DNA from: Kiritimatiellales bacterium
GTDB lineage: Bacteria > Verrucomicrobiota > Kiritimatiellia > Kiritimatiellales > Pontiellaceae
Assembly: GCA_030625905.1 (NCBI GenBank)
Contig: DAOUQA010000013.1
Location: forward strand, 1-17,442
Direction: 5' to 3'
DNA length: 17,442 nt
A program made the position numbers and the translations under genes. Below are positions 13,974-17,442 of this stretch, one piece after another (the stretch's first letter is position 1; each line of letters starts with the position of its first letter). The notes beneath the pieces are model-generated. The model did no database searches, was not told the origin of the DNA, and saw only the letters and a program-made list of their open reading frames with translations.

Positions 13974-15155
13974 ATGAGAAGACTTTTTTTGGTGGGATGT
14001 GCCGCTCTGGTGTCAATATCGGCGGTTGCGCAACGCGTTGAGGTGCGGAAAAGCGGGGAGGGGAAAATCTCGATCAACCTGGCGTCGTACCGGACCGGCG
14101 GCGATACGGCCTCGCGCACCTTCCTCTCGGTTCTCAAAGCGGACTTGAACCGTTCGGGCTATTTCACGGTAACGTCGACCGGAGCCGAGCTGAACGTGGC
14201 AGGCTCCTGTGTTTCTGCCGGCCAGTTGAAGGCCGATTGCCAAGTATACAAGGTGTCCAGCCGCCAGCGGTTGCTGGGCAAGTCCTATAAGGCCGGTTCA
14301 TCCGACGCGCGCGGTCTGGCGCACAGGGTGGCCGATGAAATCATCTATGCCGTGACGGGGAAGAAGGGGATGGCCGCGGGCAAGATTGCAATGGTCAGCA
14401 ATCGCACCGGGCGGAAGGAGCTGTATGTGTGCGACATGGACGGAAAGAACGTTCGGCAGATCACAAAAGACCGTAGTATCGTGGTCGGGCCTGGCTGGAC
14501 GCCGGACGCAAAAAACATTGTCTACACCTCCTATAAGCGCGGCTATCCGAATGTCTATATGACGGGTCGGGGCAAGCCGCTTTCGAGCCATGGCGGGCTG
14601 AACGCCAGCGGGGCGGTCTCCCCGGACGGAAGGAGATTGGCGCTGATCCTTTCGCGGGACGGAAACCCGGAGCTTTACATCAAAAGCCTGCGCACGGGCC
14701 TCCTCAAGCGGCTGACGCGAACCCGGCTCGGCAACGAGGCCAGCCCATGCTGGTCGCCGGACGGCAACCACATCGCCTATGTTTCCGACACTAGCGGTTC
14801 GCCGCAGGTATACATTATTTCCAGGAACGGGGGTCGCGCGCAGCGGTTAACAAGCACCGGATCGGAAAACGTGGCACCCGATTGGGGGGAAAATGGCTAC
14901 ATTGCCTTCAGCAGCCGGATCGGCGGCCGCTATCGCATTGCCATGGCCAACCCCGCCGCGAAATCGCTGCGGGTATTGGAGACGGACTGGGCGGATTACG
15001 AGGATCCAAGCTGGGCTCCGGACGGGCGGCATATCGTCTGCTCGCGCACGGCGAGCTACCGTTCCTCCATCTACCTCCTTGACACGCTTGAAGATTCTCC
15101 TGTAGCTTTACTTTCAGGGTCGGTTGATTGGTTCTCTCCGGCCTGTTCACCATAA
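13974..15155 (+). CDS. tolB: Tol-Pal system protein TolB (periplasmic beta-propeller)
   Basis: Encodes 393 residues. The signal peptide MRRLFLVGCAALVSISAVAQ cleaves after AVA. The N-terminal alpha/beta domain (about 25-125) resembles TolB (TFLSVLKADLNRSGYFTV, LAHRVADEIIYAVTGKKG). The C-terminal part is a beta-propeller with recurring WxPDG-type blades: GWTPDAKNIVYTSY, AVSPDGRRLALILS, CWSPDGNHIAYVSD, DWGENGYIAFSSR and SWAPDGRHIVCSR. Length is slightly below the usual 430 or so. TolB binds Pal at the outer membrane and TolA from the inner membrane. GGAG at 13962-13965 supports the ATG at 13974. An in-frame upstream extension would overlap the tolA end and lacks a signal peptide. Confidence 0.92.
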   Translation: MRRLFLVGCAALVSISAVAQRVEVRKSGEGKISINLASYRTGGDTASRTFLSVLKADLNRSGYFTVTSTGAELNVAGSCVSAGQLKADCQVYKVSSRQRLLGKSYKAGSSDARGLAHRVADEIIYAVTGKKGMAAGKIAMVSNRTGRKELYVCDMDGKNVRQITKDRSIVVGPGWTPDAKNIVYTSYKRGYPNVYMTGRGKPLSSHGGLNASGAVSPDGRRLALILSRDGNPELYIKSLRTGLLKRLTRTRLGNEASPCWSPDGNHIAYVSDTSGSPQVYIISRNGGRAQRLTSTGSENVAPDWGENGYIAFSSRIGGRYRIAMANPAAKSLRVLETDWADYEDPSWAPDGRHIVCSRTASYRSSIYLLDTLEDSPVALLSGSVDWFSPACSP

Positions 15156-15174
15156 AAAACACAAGGCGGGTATT

Positions 15175-15690
15175 ATGAATAAAAAGGCATGCAAATTTCT
15201 ATTTTTCGCGGCTCTGGTTGCTTCCATGGCCACACTCAGTGGTTGCAGATCAAGAAACCCCTCGGCAGATATGTATGATGATAATATGTACGGCGACCCG
15301 CTCATTGGCGATGTGCCGCTGAACGCCGACAATATGGGATTGCCAATGGATGGCGACCGGAGCCTGTTTGAGCCGGTAATGTTCGCTTACGACAGCTCCC
15401 AGGTAAACCCGGAAGAAGCCAGCAAGGTTGAAGCCGTCGCGAAGCATCTTAACAAGGGGAAAGCCCAGGGTGTGATTGTCGAAGGCAATGGAGATGAACG
15501 CGGTAGCCGCGAATACAACCTCGCATTGGGCGAACGCCGCGCTTTGGCCATCCGCGACTACCTTATCAGCCTCGGTGTCGATCCCTCTATCATTCAAACC
15601 AAAAGCCTTGGCGAAGAGATGCCCGCATCCATGGGACACGATGAAGACGCATGGCGCCAGAACCGCCGCGGTGTGTTCGCCATCTATTGA
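15175..15690 (+). CDS. pal: Peptidoglycan-associated lipoprotein Pal (OmpA-like domain)
   Basis: Encodes 171 residues. The lipoprotein signal peptide ends in LSGC (lipobox 21-24), so Cys24 is lipidated. A linker rich in Asp, Met and Gly (about 28-62) precedes the OmpA-like peptidoglycan-binding domain: VMFAYDSSQV, VEGNGDERGSREYNLALGE (102-120) and RQNRRGVFAIY at the end. The canonical Pal wording is EGHTDERGT; here His and Thr are replaced by Asn105 and Gly106, while Asp107 and the Arg of NRR, expected to contact diaminopimelate, are kept. ATG 15175 is chosen because the signal peptide starts there; an in-frame upstream extension carries no signal. The last gene of the Tol operon, followed by a terminator. 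Confidence 0.93.
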   Translation: MNKKACKFLFFAALVASMATLSGCRSRNPSADMYDDNMYGDPLIGDVPLNADNMGLPMDGDRSLFEPVMFAYDSSQVNPEEASKVEAVAKHLNKGKAQGVIVEGNGDERGSREYNLALGERRALAIRDYLISLGVDPSIIQTKSLGEEMPASMGHDEDAWRQNRRGVFAIY

Positions 15691-15702
15691 TTAGCCTTCC
15701 AA

Positions 15703-15733
15703 AGGTGCGGAGTTCTTCCGCACCTACTTTTTT
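15703..15733 (+). terminator. Intrinsic terminator of the Tol-Pal operon
   Basis: AGGTGCGGA (15703-15711), loop GTTCT, TCCGCACCT (15717-15725), then AC and six T residues (15728-15733). The 9-bp perfect stem plus U-run is a textbook Rho-independent terminator, 12 nt after the pal stop. The first ATG of the next gene (15734) begins at the very next base. Confidence 0.88.
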
Positions 15734-17002
15734 ATGCAGCTCTTTTCCCCTATGATCGCAGTGCTTCCCGGCGTGTTGACCGGTGCCTTGGGCGTAGTTG
15801 TAGCGGTTGTGGTTTCCTTCGTGGCCATCTCGCTTATTTCCAGCTACTATCGCTTTCAACACATTGTCCAGCAGGCAGAAGACGCCCCGTCCAAGAATAT
15901 GGACGTCCCCGTGTCTGATATTTTGCGCGCCCAGCTCGCACGCTATCTCACGGGCTGCGCCCAGCGCGGCTCCTCGTTCACCCTTTCACTGATTCAGGCA
16001 AACGATCCATCGCTGGAAATACGAATGGACTCCCCCTTCGTCGAGGCCATCAAAAAGGCGGCCCGGTATGACGACATCGTTTGCGTCTATGACGGGCAGA
16101 CCGTAGCTTTGGTTGCGGAGGCCGAGCCCAACGATTCCGAATCGGTCTTCGTGCGAATTACAGGCAAGGTTGCTGAAATTTGTCCCGGGGTTTCCATCGA
16201 GTTGCTGCGTGCAGGCATTGCCTCCTACCCAGGACACGGACTCCGAGGCAACGAGTTGCTTGACGTTGCGAAAGAAGCCCTGGCGAAAACCGATATGGAC
16301 CGGCCGGCCTTTATGCCGGAAATTGTCGATGCCGACGAAGAGGGCGAGGAGAACGCCGAGGAGTCTCGGGAGCCTTCCATGGACGGGGAAGAGGCCGCCA
16401 CCGATGCCGCGCCGGAAAAAAGTGCCAAAGGGTGGGCAGAGCGCCGCAAGAGCGCCATGCTCGACGAGCTCACCGGCGTGTTGAAGCCCTCGGCTGTTTC
16501 CGCCTATATGCAGCGCATGATGAACGATTTGCGCCACAAGAGGAAAAAAGCCGCGCTCTTTTGCATTGGGATAAACAACATCGACCACATTACGCGGTTT
16601 CACGGGGAAGAGGCCGCAGACGATATTATTGTCGGAGTCAGCAAACTCTTGCAGGACAACGTCCGGGCAACCGATTTGATCGGGCGCCATGAAAAGCATG
16701 CATTTCTCGTTTTGGCGCAGGTTTCATTCGAAAATGCGGAAACCATCGGCAAGCGCATCAGTACGCTTATTCAGCAGAGCGAAATTGTTTCCGGTGCGAA
16801 AACGCTTAAAACCACCATCACCCTTGGTGTCGCGGCATATCCCGAACATGGCCGCAATCTGCATGCGCTATATAAAGCGGGGCAAAAGGTGCTCGACTAT
16901 AACCGGGAGAACGATATCCGTGCGTATGCAATTTACGATCCGCAGATCCATGATGGCATGCCGTCGAAACCGATCAAGAGCATCAAGGCGATGAAGGCAT
17001 GA
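15734..17002 (+). CDS. Membrane-anchored protein with two degenerate GGDEF-like domains
   Basis: Up to 422 residues. One membrane span lies near 9-37. The first domain (about 60-185) resembles the later half of a GGDEF fold: KKAARYDDIVCVYDGQTVALVAE, then GIASYPGHG (161-169). An acidic linker (about 198-232) follows. The second domain (about 240-400) has DELTG (244-248), GINNIDHITRFHGEEAADDII, ATDLIGRHEKHAFLVLA and GVAAYPEHG (365-373), in GGDEF order. The GGDEF signature itself is replaced by HEKHAF (319-324) and, in domain 1, by YDGQTV, so neither should make cyclic di-GMP. A scaffold or nucleotide-sensing role is possible. The ATG at 15734 directly follows a terminator T-run and has no ribosome-binding site; ATG 15752 is an alternative. 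pdxJ follows after 25 bp. Confidence 0.85.
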   Translation: MQLFSPMIAVLPGVLTGALGVVVAVVVSFVAISLISSYYRFQHIVQQAEDAPSKNMDVPVSDILRAQLARYLTGCAQRGSSFTLSLIQANDPSLEIRMDSPFVEAIKKAARYDDIVCVYDGQTVALVAEAEPNDSESVFVRITGKVAEICPGVSIELLRAGIASYPGHGLRGNELLDVAKEALAKTDMDRPAFMPEIVDADEEGEENAEESREPSMDGEEAATDAAPEKSAKGWAERRKSAMLDELTGVLKPSAVSAYMQRMMNDLRHKRKKAALFCIGINNIDHITRFHGEEAADDIIVGVSKLLQDNVRATDLIGRHEKHAFLVLAQVSFENAETIGKRISTLIQQSEIVSGAKTLKTTITLGVAAYPEHGRNLHALYKAGQKVLDYNRENDIRAYAIYDPQIHDGMPSKPIKSIKAMKA

Positions 17003-17027
17003 TTCGGTTTCCCAAGGGGGAATGAGT

Positions 17028-17442
17028 ATGAAACTAGGTGTGAACATCGACCATGTGACAACATTGCGCCAGGCTCGTGGAACCGTTTATCCCGATCCGC
17101 TTGATGCGGCCATCCTCTGTGCCCGCGCCGGTGCCCATGGAATCACCGCCCATCTGCGCGAAGATCGTCGCCACATCCAGGACGACGACATTTTCCGGCT
17201 CAAGGAGCTTCAACCGTTGCCGCTCAACCTCGAAATGGCGAACGATGAATCCATCGTCGAGATTGCGCTGAACGTCAAGCCGGCGGAAGTCTGCCTGGTT
17301 CCGGAAAAGCGGCAGGAGCTCACCACGGAGGGGGGCCTCGATGTGGTCGCCCACTTCGATGCTCTCAAGCCCACCGTCCAAAGTCTTTCCGAGGCGGGCA
17401 TTGAGGTCAGCATGTTTGTCGATGCCGATGAAACAATGCTTG
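17028..17442 (+). CDS. pdxJ: Pyridoxine 5'-phosphate synthase PdxJ (3' partial)
   Basis: The first 138 residues are present and the gene runs off the right edge. PdxJ condenses 3-amino-2-oxopropyl phosphate with deoxyxylulose 5-phosphate to form pyridoxine 5'-phosphate in the cytoplasm. The start KLGVNIDHVTTLRQARGT and HLREDRRHIQD (42-52) are family signatures; His42 corresponds to the catalytic histidine and Glu69 in LNLEMAND to the catalytic glutamate, by comparison with the E. coli protein from memory. AAGGGGG at 17014-17020 lies seven bases before the ATG at 17028. It follows the GGDEF-like gene closely and may be co-transcribed with it. Confidence 0.96.
   Translation, partial: MKLGVNIDHVTTLRQARGTVYPDPLDAAILCARAGAHGITAHLREDRRHIQDDDIFRLKELQPLPLNLEMANDESIVEIALNVKPAEVCLVPEKRQELTTEGGLDVVAHFDALKPTVQSLSEAGIEVSMFVDADETML

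Overview
The window reads as a chromosomal segment of a Gram-negative bacterium. It has an outer-membrane barrel protein, two outer-membrane-type lipoproteins, a complete TolQ-R-A-B-Pal envelope operon, System II (ResB/CcsA) cytochrome c maturation, and a long Bacteroidetes-like ketol-acid reductoisomerase. The secreted S8 protease ending in an Asp-rich calcium-type repeat plus a beta-rich C-terminal module, and intergenic spacers full of phased short words, remind me of the PVC group and particularly Kiritimatiellota (Pontiella-like). That assignment is inference; there is no rRNA in the window to settle it.

Layout: (1) 1-3162, iron-uptake block: the 3' part of an LbtU-like siderophore-porin gene, then feoA and feoB with a 4-bp overlap, all on the + strand. 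A tiny stub ORF and a 53-codon orphan frame follow feoB. (2) 3470-5452, a secreted subtilisin-like protease, followed by a small Pro/Glu-rich anchored protein (5532-5840). (3) 5869-9806, a cytochrome c biogenesis unit: a good sigma70-like promoter, an unknown lipoprotein, resB, a repeat-filled spacer, and ccsA/resC. (4) 9807-10353, a gene-poor gap with an array of small hairpins, a 21-bp AT palindrome, a bidirectional terminator and two hairpin-GGTACA units. (5) 10354-11454, ilvC, the only minus-strand gene, with its own candidate promoter. (6) 11748-15690, the Tol-Pal operon (tolQ, tolR, tolA-like, tolB, pal) closed by a strong intrinsic terminator. (7) 15734-17002, a membrane protein with two degenerate GGDEF-like domains, followed by pdxJ, which runs off the right edge.

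The most unusual feature is in the spacers. Four intergenic gaps (resB-ccsA, before tolQ, tolQ-tolR, tolR-tolA) hold elements made of short words repeated in strict 7- or 8-nt phase. Each word has a constant 4-5 nt core followed by about three variable bases (GATTnnn, GTTAnnn, GGAGTnnn). One arm is followed by an inverted or complementary arm after a short centre. Two of these elements, 4.7 kb apart and in opposite orientation, share an identical 13-nt core. They look like one family of mobile or self-diversifying intergenic elements that has repeatedly settled inside operons without breaking genes.
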